Assembly (NCBI RefSeq): GCF_000485595.1
Contig: NW_014577289.1
Coordinates: 246,779 to 276,604, forward strand
Origin: Priapulus caudatus
Lineage: Eukaryota; Priapulida; Priapulimorpha; Priapulimorphida; Priapulidae
DNA: 29,826 bases
Direction: 5' to 3'
Numbering within the stretch: position 1 is the first letter of the stretch; each line of letters begins with the position of its first letter. The notes under the pieces were generated by a model. It ran no database searches. It was not told where the DNA came from and saw only the letters and a list, made by a program, of their open reading frames with translations. Below, one piece after another: positions 19,263 to 29,712 of this stretch. The translations under genes were made by a program, and so were the position numbers.

Positions 19263-20395
19263 TCATTGTCGACTGACCGCGGTGATGTTTGTTTGTTGAC
19301 TGACCTTGCTGATGTTTGTTTGTTGACTGACCGCGGTGATGTTTGTTTGTTGACTGACCGCGGTGATGTTTGTTTGTTGACTGACCTTGCTGATGTTTGT
19401 TTGTTGACTGACCTTGCTGATGTTTGTTTGTTGACTGACCGGCGGTGATGTTTGTTTTTTGACTGACCTCGCTGATGTTTGTTGGTTTATTTACTTCGCT
19501 GATAGTTGTTTGTTGACTGACCGCGGTGATGTTTGTTTGTTGACTGAACTCGCTGATATTTGTTGTTTGACTGCCTTGCTGATTTTGATTTGTTGACTGA
19601 CGCTTGCTGCATGTTTGTTTGTTGACTGACCTTGCTTGATGTTTTGTATTGTTGACTGACCGCGGTGATTTTTGTTTGTTGACTGACATCGCTTGATGTT
19701 TGTTTGTTGACTTGACCGCGGTGATTGTTTTTTGTTGACTGACCGCGGTGATGTTTGTTTGTTGATTGATCTCGCTGATGTTTGTTTGTTGACTGACCTC
19801 GCTGATGTTTGTTTGTTGACTGACCGCGGTGATGTTTGTTTGTTGACTGACCGTGTTGCGATGATCGTGATTTGTTTGCTGACTGACCTTGCTGATGTTT
19901 GTTTTGATTGATCTCGCTGATGTTTTTTGGTGACTGACGCCGGTGATTGTTTGTTTGTTGATTGATCTCGCTGATGTTTGTTTGTTGACTGACCTCGCTG
20001 ATATTTGTTTGTTGACTGAACTCGCTGATATTTGTTGTTTGACTGATCTCGCCGATGTTTGTTTGTTTATTTACCTCGCTGATGTTTGTTTGTCGACTGA
20101 CCGCGGTGATGTTTGTTTGTTGACTGACCTCGCTGATATTTGTTTGTTGACTGAACTCGCTGATATTTGTTGTTTGACTGACCTCGCTGATGTTTGTTGG
20201 TTTATTTACTTCGCTGATGTTGTTTGTTGATGACCTTGCTGATTTTTTGTTTGTTTGACTGACCTCGGTGATGTTTGTTTGTTGACTGACCTCGCTGATG
20301 TTTGTTTGTTGACTGACCGCGGTGATGTTTGTTTGTTGACTGATCTCGCTGATGTTTGTTTGTTGACTGACCTCGCTGATGTTTGTTTGTTGACT
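19263..20395. repeat. 27-bp minisatellite, about 42 units
   Basis: The unit is GTTGACTGACC + a variable 5-6 base core + GATGTTTGTTT. The core alternates mainly between GCGGT, TCGCT and TTGCT classes, giving higher-order patterns. Because the unit is 27 bp, the minus strand stays open for long stretches and reads nine-residue repeats such as SQQTNISEV, SQQTNITAV and QSTNKHQQG in different phases. Single-base indels shift the phase several times. There is no signal peptide, start context or splice evidence, so I call it satellite DNA and not a gene. Confidence 0.9.
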
Positions 20396-20789
20396 GTTTA
20401 TTTGCACACGTGTGTTTGTCTGTGGTGCGTGTGCATCTACACGCGCGTTCTATAATTGGACTCTATAAACGAGACAAATTCAAGCTGAACCACGGCAGAA
20501 GTGATATAATCGGCAGCTATATATGCATCAGCTGCGCGTATTTGATACCACTAAAAAAATACATCGGAAAAGTAAGTGAACGTGCCTGGATTCGGTATTT
20601 CTTTAGTATTACTAAAGTGGTAGTTACCGATTTATCCACTTGTTCACTATGCATATTTTTATTGAATTTGATAGTGTTTATCCCACCGGCGTTTGATAGA
20701 TGCAGATGTTGATATAGATAATTTATCCATGACTAGTAAAAATAATTAAACGCGCTGGATGTTACATGCAATATAGAATTAATTATACA
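20396..20789. other. Unassigned stretch between minisatellite and Helitron end
   Basis: It starts with GTGTGTTTG-rich sequence, then AT-rich DNA. A short plus-strand open frame here contains a hydrophobic C-terminal stretch but has no other support. Confidence 0.45.
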
Positions 20790-21099
20790 CTAGCAAATAC
20801 CCGTGCTCCGCACGGAGTTGAATGTTTGGCCAGTCCACTGTGGCATATTGTAAACCGGTAAATAATATGCGGCTGGTTTTTTTGCGGTTCTGGTACAATT
20901 TCTTAAAAAGATGCTAAATTTTACCCTTTTAAATTTGCGGACATGACGACATCCCTTCAGTTTACTCCATAAAAACAGCAACATTTAAAACAGCCAGCTA
21001 AAATGAAGACATCCCTTCAGTTTACTCCATAAAAACAGCAAAATTTAAACAGGACTCAGTAGTAATAGATTGATATTAGAAAGTGGGTCGGTTATGGGG
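20790..21099 (-). mobile_element. Helitron 3' end, copy C (minus strand)
   Basis: On the minus strand the sequence ends with a perfect hairpin CCGTGC-TCC-GCACGG (20815-20801, arms written as on the plus strand), then GTATTTG and CTAG (20793-20790), then T. About 300 bp inward it matches the 3' ends at 25023 and 28385, but the outside flank differs, so this is an independent insertion. A 60-bp internal segment is tandemly duplicated (about 20941-21060). The match fades at a poly-G run near 21098. No helicase coding sequence remains. Confidence 0.85.
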
Positions 21100-21189
21100 G
21101 GGGGGTTCTACAGGTACAGGGATGATTGTTTCCTGTGTTTAGAGGAGGTGTGTGCTTATTTTTGGTGTGCATCAACTGGGCCGGCACAG
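21100..21189. other. Short junction between Helitron end and minisatellite
   Basis: About 90 bp without match to the corresponding place on the right side of the palindrome. Confidence 0.4.
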
Positions 21190-21945
21190 TCACATACGAC
21201 ATCTCAATCCTACGGTCAAATACGCACGCAATCTTAATCTAGCAGTCACATACGCATAACTTAAACCTACAGTCACATACACACATCTCAACCTACAGTC
21301 AAATACGCAAATCGCAAATCTACAGTAACATACGCCATCTCAATCTACAGTCACATATCCACATCTCAATCTACAGTCAATACGCGACCATCTTCAATCT
21401 TATCACAGTCACATACGCAATCTCAACCTACAGTCACATACGCACATCTCAATCTACAGTCACATACGCACATCTCAACACAGTCATATACCAATTCAAT
21501 CTACAGTCACATACGCTCATCTCACTCTACAGTCCATACGCACATCTCACCTACCGTCACCATACCACATCTCAACCTACAGTCACATACCACATCTAAC
21601 CTACAGTTACTATCGCACATCTCAATCTAACAGTAACATACGCACATCTCAATCTAGCAGTCACATACGCACATCTGCAATCTACAGTCAGCATACGCAC
21701 ATCTCAATCTACCAGTCACACTACGCACAATCTCAATCTGACATACATAGCACATCTGCAACCTACAGTCACATACGCGCATCTCAATCTACAGTTCACA
21801 TGATACGTGCATATCAGTCTATCGGACGCTACGTGCATCTCAGGCTACAGTCACGTGCCTACGTAATATCACAGTTTTACAGTCTACAATTTACAGGTTA
21901 TAAAAACATCTCATGCTACAGTCACTATGATACGTGCATATCCAC
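21190..21945. repeat. 26-bp minisatellite, left arm
   Basis: Tandem units of about 26 bp contain ACATACGCACATCTCAATCT followed by ACAGTC, with many one-base indels. The array at 23155-23945 carries the reverse complement of the same unit, making the two arrays the outer arms of a large inverted repeat. Confidence 0.9.
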
Positions 21946-23154
21946 AGGCACTTGAAGCGTTTCAAAAATAATATAATGCTAAAATAAATACGAACTCTAT
22001 TTACTACCCAAATTAATTAATGTTTATATACATCTCTTTGACCTATATCATTCCGATTGAAGTTTTAATTTCAGCTAACATGGTCCAATGTTAAAATTGC
22101 ACTTGACTCCCGAAATATTTCGCGAAGGGAGATCATCCAAGCAGGATAAAATATTTTTAAATAATTTTTAATATCATTGGTTGCATCAGACCGGTCGTCA
22201 AGGGTCGCACGGCCGTTGCTAGGCAGAATGTTCCAAGATGTCGTTGAAATGTTCTTAGTAACGTTGTTAATTCAAAATAAAGCTTAGTGACATAGAGCTT
22301 GATCGTCTTCGCCACGTTGGAAACCACCCGGTAAGAGTTAAATGGGCACATTCCTTACCGCGGTTTTCGGAGGAGATACGTTGAAATTACACGCGCCCGG
22401 TTAGCAGTATTACTATTAGAATCTTCAATATTTCGTACATGATTCACGACGTAAACGTTGCGACATTTGACAAAAATGGCAAATTATCCGATGTTCTGTT
22501 GTTCTCCCCTAAAGCTGCGATTGCGGCTGAAGTACATCTGCCGTTACGCCCTCCTCTCTCTCACTGAAGCGTGTACGCCAACAATCATCATATAATCTAA
22601 ATATAGAATGCTGTAACGGCCGGCGAGCGTTACTTTCACGTATCTCCTCCGAAACCGCGTCAGGAATGTGCCCATTTACGCTCTTCACCGGGGCATTTCC
22701 AACGTGGGCGAGACGAACTAAGCTTATGTACTAAGCTTTATTTTGCAATAACAACGTTACTAAAGCAACATTTCAACGACATCTTGGGTAAATTCTGTGC
22801 CCTAAGCACGGCCCGTGGCGAATCCCTTACGCACCGTCTGGGATGCATACATTATATAGAAAATTATTTAAAATATTTATCCTGCTTGGATATCCCTTCG
22901 CGAAATATTTCGGGAGTCAATGCAATTTTAAACATGACGCATTTATGAGAAATTAAAACTTCAAACGAATCGACACACACTCTAAAACTCACAGACATCA
23001 CAATATGGAAAGTGCATGTCCAGCATGGGTATGAGCACCATTAGTGCAATAATAGGAGGTCAAAGGAGTATAATAAACATATAAGAGATCTTGGTAGTAA
23101 ATATATTTCGTATTGTATTTAGCATTATACATTTCTAATTGGAAGACGCTTCAG
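21946..23154. repeat. Core of the large imperfect palindrome
   Basis: Left-arm landmarks recur as reverse complements on the right: CCCGAAATATTTCGCGAAGG near 22109 with CCTTCGCGAAATATTTCGGG near 22895; CAAGATGTCGTTGAAATGTT near 22235 with its complement near 22770; and GGAGGAGATACGT near 22368 with its complement near 22645. The centre is near 22510, with about 200 bp of unmatched spacer (about 22410-22610). The arms have many substitutions and indels, so they are old or poorly assembled. Confidence 0.85.
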
Positions 23155-23498
23155 CTGCCCTGTGATATGCACGCTATCATGTGACTGTACGTTGAGAGTA
23201 CTGTAAATTGTAGAGCTGTAAACTGTGAATACGGTAGGCTACGTGACTGTAGCCTGAGATGCACGTACGTCACTATAGACTGATATGCACGTATCATAGT
23301 GAGTGTAGATTGTAGATGTGCGTATGGACTGTAATAACGATGCGCGTCTGTGACTGTAGATTGAGATGCGCGTATGTGAACTGTGATTGAGATGTCGTAT
23401 GTGACTCGTAGATTGGATGTGCGTATGTGACTGTAGATTAGATGTGGCGTATGTGAACTGTAGATTGAGATGGTGCGTATGTTAGTTTTTTTTTTTTT

Positions 23499-23530
<32 letters not shown>

Positions 23531-23945
23531 TTTTTTTTTTTTTTTTGTTATTTGTAGATTGGATTGGCGTATGTGATGTAGGTTGAATGTGGTATGTGAC
23601 TGTAGGTTGAGATCGTGCGTATGTGACTGTAAGATTGGATTGCGTATGTACTGTAGATTGAGATTGTGTCGTATGTGACTGTATGGTTTGTAGACTGTGC
23701 CGATGTTGACTGGTGAGGTTGAGAATTGCGTAGTGACTGTAGATGAGATGTGCGTATGTGATGTAGGTTGAGATGTGCGTAATGTGACTGTAGATTTGAG
23801 ATTGCGTATGTCAGCTGTAGATTGAGCTGTGCGTAATGACTGTAGATTTGAGATTGCGTAATGTGACTCAGACTGTAGACCGAGATGTACGTACGTGACT
23901 AAACTGAGATGTCCATGTACTGTGTGACTGTAGACTGATATACAT
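23155..23945. repeat. 26-bp minisatellite, right arm
   Basis: Tandem units of ACTGTAGATTGAGATGTGCG + TATGTG are the reverse complement of the 21190-21945 array. The array is interrupted by a poly-T tract of about 61 bp (23486-23546). Confidence 0.9.
23486..23546. repeat. Poly-T tract
   Basis: 61 nt of T with two G interruptions (23499, 23530), inside the right minisatellite. The left arm has no counterpart. It may be a retroposed poly(A) tail on the minus strand or an assembly artefact. Confidence 0.85.
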
Positions 23946-24189
23946 ATGTGGAAGTGATAACAAGGAATGCACGTTTATTGGTTCTTATATTATAATTAGC
24001 TCCTGACGTTGCATTGAAGAAATAGTGTGTCCTGGCGTCATCTTATAATATCGATGCACTTCTTCTCTTCTGTGTCCGACATTGAGGTCTGCACGCGCAC
24101 CAAAACACTGTTTAGGCCTACGTACGTACATAATATTTTACATAATTATAATTTAAAGTCATACGAAACTACCAGGTTTGTCCAAAACC
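23946..24189 (+). other. Sequence between minisatellite and helicase relic
   Basis: No match to the left side and no protein motif recognised. It is probably the inner part of the right Helitron, by position. Confidence 0.3.
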
Positions 24190-24748
24190 TACACCTAGTG
24201 CAGACAAAGCCATCTCGCATGATGAAAACGAGGCCAACAACTACGCCATAGAATTCCTTCACTCCATCACCCCTACAGCATGCCTCCACACCGCCCATTT
24301 TTAAAACCAGAGCAATATCCATTCTATTACGCAACCTAGATATCACTAAAGGACTCTGCAACGGCACCAGACATACATTAAGGAACCCCCACGACTATAT
24401 TTCTAGATGCCGTAATCCTCACTGGAAGCCATGTCTCACAAAGCAGTCCTCATCCCGCGTGTTAAACTTGACCCATCCGACGCAACCTTCCCTACTCACT
24501 ACAGCGGATTCAATTTCCAATCACACTTGCCTACTCTATGACTATAAACAATGTCCAGGGCAAAACTTTCGACAAACTCGGATCTGATACTCCTCAGCCC
24601 CTGTTTCTCCACGGCCAGCTATATGTTGCCTTCTTCACGTGCCAGCGGCTACTCCAACATATACATCAAAGTGGACAAACATTCATCACAAGGCCTTTTC
24701 AACAACAGGACTCCCACGCAAAATGTCATCTACAAGGAAATCTTTTAA
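24190..24748 (+). pseudogene. Helitron helicase C-terminal fragment (broken)
   Basis: Read over three phases, this matches the end of the Pif1-like SF1B helicase of Helitron RepHel proteins. SADKAISHDENEANNYAIEF lies near 24196. AISILLRNLDITKGLCNGTR lies near 24312 (LLRNLD...GLCNGTR is the conserved segment). AVLIPRVKLDPSDATFP lies near 24442. MTINNVQGKTFDKLG at 24538 is the TIN..QG(Q/K)T box of motif V-VI type, and HGQLYVAF follows. The end YIKVDKHSSQG...NVIYKEIF with TAA at 24746-24748 is the family's usual C-terminus. At least four frameshifts or stops are present. The helicase would unwind donor DNA in rolling-circle transposition. The Rep domain is absent. Confidence 0.85.
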
Positions 24749-25023
24749 ACGACTAAGGTAGCACCACCACCATAACCGACCCATCTTCTAATATCAATCT
24801 ACTAGCTACTGTAACCCTGTTTAAATTTTGCTGTTTTTCATCGAGTAAACTGAAGGATGGTCTTCATGGTCCGCAAATTTAAAAAGGGGTAAAATTTTAG
24901 ATCTTTAGGAAATTTACCAGAACCGCAAAACACCACCAGCCAAATATTACGCGGTTTACAATATGCCACAGTCGACTTTAGCCAAACATTCAAACTCCGT
25001 GCGCAGCACGGGTATTTGCCTAG
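24749..25023 (+). mobile_element. Helitron 3' end, copy A
   Basis: The 3' untranslated part of the element ends with hairpin CCGTGC-GCA-GCACGG (24997-25011), then GTATTTGC and CTAG (25020-25023), then T. It lies directly downstream of the helicase relic, in the same orientation, as expected for an autonomous Helitron. The same 3' region is found inverted at 20790-21099 and duplicated at 28113-28385. Confidence 0.88.
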
Positions 25024-25444
25024 TAGTACTTTAAATTAATTCAAAATACGTCTTTGAAAAAGCAGAGATATTGCAAAATCATGGATTTGGCGGCTATTTT
25101 GGATTTATGCTAATTAGGGCAGCCATATTGCATTTTTACTGTTAGGGAATGCCCATTTTTCCATTCTAATATTGCCAATGCATTTCACATGCCAATTATA
25201 ATAAAAATAGAAATTTTTTAGATTACTGAAATATGTCCTTGCACTGGATAGCAGATATTGCAAAATCATGAAATTGGCGGCCGTGTTTGGATTTATTATG
25301 CAAATTATGAAATTTGCGTGGGAAGATTTCTTATGAATTTTAGTATGTTGTTCTGGGAACTTCACTAAAATGTACTGCAGTGAAATAAATTCTGTTTGCT
25401 TTTTTTCACGCTCTATTCCCGGACTACTGGCCAGCTTTATGGTA

Positions 25445-25852
25445 GGGGCACACACGAGGTATTTTATCGCCCGATCGCGGCGAATTTTAAATCGTCGAAA
25501 AATTCGCGCAGACCGTGGCCCGTTCACATCACGCCGATTTTAATCGCCCGTACGAATTGCCCGTATCAAAATGTTAAATATTTTCGGGCCAATTATTTAC
25601 GCCCGGCGATTATTTACTGGCAAATTCCGCATCGTGTGCCCGTGTCCGGCGTATTTTGTCGAGCGATCGATTTTGTTAAAACAATGGACGTGTTGTTGAT
25701 ATCATGTGATGCATCATGTAATCATGTGATTCCGTCGAGTGGCGTACGCGTACGCTCTCAAATTCGCTAGCGTGTGCCACCTTCGTGATCGGGCGTATAA
25801 ATTCGGTGGCGATTTTAATCGCGCGATCGGGATAAAATACGCTCGTGTGCCC
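25445..25852. mobile_element. Inverted-repeat DNA element (MITE-like), copy 1
   Basis: The left end starts GGGGCACAC and then TATTTTATCGCCCGATCGCG. The right end is the complement (CGCGATCGG-GATAAAATACGCTC followed by GTGTGCCC). CCAGCTTTA occurs outside both ends (25431-25439 and 25854-25862), a likely 9-bp target duplication although five bases (TGGTA) separate it from the left end. Internal short palindromes such as CGATTTTAATCG recur. There is no transposase. A 9-bp duplication would suit Mutator-like elements, but the superfamily is uncertain. Confidence 0.7.
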
Positions 25853-25862
25853 GCCAGCTTTA

Positions 25863-26340
25863 AGACAATTCACCGCTGTGGACAGGATCCCCTTGAGCGA
25901 TTCCTCTCCGGTGCACCTGGAACGTGTCGGCGCGGCACACATCTACTCAGCAACAGCATCTGCGCAAAGGAGCACGAAGGGTCGAAGCCTGTGAAATGTC
26001 TAGAGCATGAAATGGATGAACGAAATGGATAGCCTTGTAGGTGGCGAGGAAGCGGCGATTTAGGAAATCCGGCACAATAGCACGTAATTTCGCGGTGAAT
26101 TATATAACAGTTGCATGAAAACGGATTAAGGACAATCTGCAAGATCGTCTGCGATGAAATATGGAAGACAACGATTTGCATGGAGACTAAATGACAATAT
26201 TTTATCCACTTTTTTTTTTGAAAATTTGCAAGAATTTCACCTCAGGTCGCTCCATTTAGTGTAATAATTGCAAAATCTCCATCGTGCGGAGGCGTGAACA
26301 GTGAAGCACCCCCTTCCCACACCCTCCCTTCCGCTCGGTT
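25863..26340. other. Shared flank downstream of the MITE-like element
   Basis: Unique-looking sequence shared by both copies of the segmental duplication. Open frames on both strands are not conserved between the copies (indels break them), so I call no gene. Confidence 0.45.
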
Positions 26341-26625
26341 CGCTTGCTCCCTCGCCTGGTCGCTTCGCGCCCGACATGGGGTGTACAGGGGGGGTCCAGG
26401 GAGTCACCGGACCCCCCCTTGCTCGCGGCATAAAACGCATCTGAGGGGTGTATTTTTTAAAATCTTCCCAGATCCCCTTCCGTGCTCGCAACTTTTGATT
26501 ACGGTTAGACCCCTCCCTGGTACAAATCCTGTACACGCCCCTGCCGAGCAAATTGCCAACATTGAAAAACGAACCCCCCCCCCCAATATAAAGCTGGCTA
26601 CGGGCCTGCATGAATGATAAATAAA
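26341..26625 (-). repeat. G/C-run dispersed repeat, copy B
   Basis: On the minus strand: GGCCCGTAGCCAGCTTTATA, a G run, GGGGCGTGTACAGGATTTGT, then CCCCTCAGATGCGTTTTATG and a further G run. It shares the CAGATGCGTTTT core with 11785-11935. Repeats of this general form (GTAGCCAG..., G runs, GTACACCCC) appear widely in marine invertebrate DNA. The class is unknown. Confidence 0.5.
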
Positions 26626-27969
26626 TATTGTGAGAGCTGCGGTAGCTACTGGATCCATGCACTGGAGAACTAACAAGACAGAAGAACAGAGCTGGGAAAA
26701 GAACGGAGATATTTTCCTGGCGCTCGTCGATTTTGCTAACGTATTTCATTGGATGGACCCGTCACCGTAAACCTCTCTGGTCTACGCTACAGCATATTTA
26801 AATACCAGCTCTTTTTACCCTACTGCTAAAATCGATGTAATTTCAAAATCGCCCAAAAAGAACCGATGTTCAGATGATTTTGAAGCAGACAGGGCAGTAA
26901 AATAGCGATGTGTTGCGTATCCCTACGCTTACGATCGACTTGTGCAGAAAACTAAAAGGTCATAAGGCCAGTACTAAAAGACATCATGCATGCGGACTTG
27001 GCGGCATCACACGTGCTGCATGGTTCGCTGTGATCATTTCTCGGCGACACCCGAGCTTACCGCGTTATAACTCTCTCGACAATAAGGAAGTGACAAGACT
27101 CCCTCCCCCCAAAGTCTGGCCTCGCTATCGGCCGTAGACACGAGAGACCCCTTGTTAAGCTACATCCTGGCATACTGCCAGCGCCCACGGTACAAGTGAT
27201 TCAGAGGCCGATCGCAGCGCTATCCCCATGCGTGCACCTACGTGAGAGTGATGTCGCAATCGTGCGGATGAGAGCGCGCGCGAAAGCGAGTTGAATCGCC
27301 GGAGATTTAAGTATTAATTAAGTATTAATTAAGTATTAATTAAGTCGTCGGATTTCTCGTATTATTGGGGCATCAGCAACGCATAAACGAAATCGTTATG
27401 AATGATTTAAAACAGAAATCTGATCTGAATTTAAACGATCGGGGTAATCTCCTTGCGCAGGTTTAACATGTGTAATGCTACCTGCGCGCCACGAGGCACG
27501 AAGAGGCGGCGAGTGCTTCGAGAAGAATACACAGCAAAACTAAAGCAGAGAAAGCTTATTTGTTGATATGCACCACGAGGAGACACAATCAAGCACCTTA
27601 AGCATAGCTCAACCCGGAACATCTCATCAAAAATCAAAGATACCGCGAAATACTGCTAATGTATTCATCGAATCTTGTCATCTTTACCCTATACAAACGT
27701 ATGAATCATGTGTCATCTATAGATGTTATAAATAGACATTCTATACGCGTGTTCATGTCAGTGTGTCTGATCTCGGCAACATAGCTGCGTCGAATCACCC
27801 ACAGTTGCAAGGAAATATTGCACAACGAGACAATAACAACAAGAACCATTTATATATATATAATTAATATATAACAAGTGCCGCGGAGCGACAGCGCTCA
27901 TCTCACATCTACTGCGGTGACTCTGTGGTGGAGTGGTATGATATAATAATATAATCAGGAGTCTATCAA
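26626..27969. other. Spacer between the duplicated segments
   Basis: No gene recognised. An 11-bp tandem, TAAGTATTAAT, is present three times at about 27308-27344, and an AT-rich hairpin (TATATATATA-ATTAATATATA) lies near 27850-27875. Confidence 0.5.
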
Positions 27970-27974
27970 TTGTT

Positions 27975-28385
27975 CTCCCACGGCCAGCTATATGTTGCCT
28001 TTTCACGTGCCAGCGGCTACTCCAACATCTACATCAAAGTGGACAAACATTCATCACAAGGCCTTTTCAACAACAGGACTCCCACGCAAAATGTCATCTA
28101 CAAGGAAATCTTTTAAACGACTAAGGTAGCACCACCCCATAACCGACCCAACTTCTAATATCAATCTACTACTACTGTAACCCTGTTTAAATTTTGCTGT
28201 TTTCATCGAGTAAACTGAAGGGATGTCTTCATGTCCGCAAATTTAAAAAGGGTAAAATTTAGATCTTTTAGGAAATTTTACCAGAACCGCAAAAACACCA
28301 GCCGCAAATATTTACCGGTTTACAATATGCCACAGTCGACTTTAGCCAAACATTCAACTCCGTGCGGAGCACGGGTATTTGCTAG
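27975..28385 (+). mobile_element. Helitron 3' end, copy B (5'-truncated)
   Basis: It keeps only the last about 45 codons of helicase (GQLYVAF...YKEIF, TAA near 28114), the 3' untranslated part, hairpin CCGTGC-GGA-GCACGG (28360-28374) and CTAG (28382-28385). The downstream flank equals that of copy A, so it arose by duplication of the locus and not by a second insertion. Confidence 0.85.
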
Positions 28386-28806
28386 TAGTACTTTAAATTA
28401 TTCAAATACGTCTTTGAAAAGCAGAGATATTGCAAAATCATGGGAGTTGGCGGCTATTTTGGATTTATGCTAATTAGGGCAGCCATATTGCATTTTTACA
28501 TGTTAGGGAATGACCCATTTTCCATTCTAATATTGCCAAATGCATTTCACATGCCAATTATAATAAAAATAGAACTTTAGATTACTGAAATATGTCCTTG
28601 CATGGATAGCAGAGATATTGCAAAATCATGGAAATTGGCGGCCGTTTTGGATTTAATTATGCAAATTATGAAAATTTGCGTGGGAAGATTTCTTAGGAAT
28701 TTTAGTATGTTGTTCTGGAGACTTCACTAAAATGTACTGCAGTGAAATAAATTCTGTTGCTTTTTTTCACGCTCTATTTCCGGGACTACTGGCCAGCTTT
28801 ATGGTA

Positions 28807-29211
28807 GGGGCACACGAGCGTATTTTATCGCCCGATCGCGGCGAATTTTAAAATCGCTCGAAAAATTCGCCCGTGTGCCCGTTCACATCGACGCCGATTT
28901 TAATCGCCCGTACGAATTGCCCGTATCAAAAATGTTAAATATTTTCGGCCAATTATTTACGCCGGCGATTATTTACTGGCAAATTCGCTCGTGTGCCCGT
29001 GTCCGGCGTATTTTGTCGAGCGATCGATTTTGTTAAACCAATCGGACGTGTTGTTGATATCATGTGATGCATCATGTAATCATGTGATTCCGTCGAGTTG
29101 CGTACGCGTACGCTCTCAAATTCGCTACGTGTGCCCCTTCGTGATCGGGCGTATAAATTCGGTGGCGATTTTAATCGCCGCGATCGGGCGATAAAATACG
29201 CTCGTGTGCCC
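28807..29211. mobile_element. Inverted-repeat DNA element (MITE-like), copy 2
   Basis: This is the better preserved copy. GGGGCACACGAGCGTATTTT at the left end matches the complement of ...AAAATACGCTCGTGTGCCCC at the right end, giving inverted repeats of roughly 45 bp. CCAGCTTTA lies at 28793-28801 and 29212-29220. Confidence 0.72.
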
Positions 29212-29712
29212 CCAGCTTTAGACAATTCACCGCTGTGGACAGGATCCCCTTGAGCGATTCTCTCCGGTGCACCTGGAACGTGTCGGCGCGGCACACATCT
29301 ACTCAGCAAAGGCATCTGCGCAAAGGACGCACGAAGGGTCGAAGCCTGTGAAATGTCTAGAGCATGAAATGGATGAACGAAATGGATAGCCTTGTAGGTG
29401 GCGAGGAAGCGGCGATTTAGGAAATCCGCGCCAATACGACGTAATTTCGCGTGAAATTATATAACAGTTGCATGAAAACGGATTAAGGACAATCTGCAAG
29501 ATTGTCTGCGATGAAATATGGAAGCCAACGATTTGCATGGAAGACTAAATGACAATATTTTATCCACTTTTTTTTTTTGAAAATTTGCAAGAATTTCACC
29601 TCAGGTCGCTCCATTTTAGTGTAATAATTGCAAAATCTCCATCGTGCGGGAGGGTGAACAGTGAACACCCCCCTCTCACACCCTCCCCCCGCTCGGTCGC
29701 TTGGCTCCCTCG

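Larger units (their letters stand above)
24602..26354 (+). repeat. 1.75-kb segmental duplication, copy 1
   Basis: This segment and 27970-29712 match over their whole length in direct orientation, with an offset of about 3.36 kb. It begins inside the helicase relic, crosses the Helitron end into its 3' flank, spans an inverted-repeat element, and ends at GCTCCCTCG. Differences are dominated by one-base indels. Confidence 0.93.
27970..29712 (+). repeat. 1.74-kb segmental duplication, copy 2
   Basis: Partner of 24602-26354. It starts at TTCTCCCACGGCCAGC in the helicase relic and ends at GGCTCCCTCG. The sequence around both breakpoints differs from copy 1. Confidence 0.93.

Noticed and set aside
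18679-20407. Long minus-strand frames of 336 and 306 codons as genes
   Set aside because: Most of their length is the 27-bp minisatellite, phases shift at indels, and no signal peptide or splice support exists. Only the non-repeat segment is kept as a weak finding.
19266-20455. Plus-strand frames repeating DVCLLTDLA
   Set aside because: They are the complementary reading of the same 27-bp minisatellite.
25870-26181. 103-codon minus-strand frame in the duplicated segment
   Set aside because: The matching frame in the second copy is broken by indels, and no domain is recognised.
26237-26749. 170-codon minus-strand frame
   Set aside because: It runs through the G/C-run dispersed repeat and low-complexity sequence, with no recognised domain.
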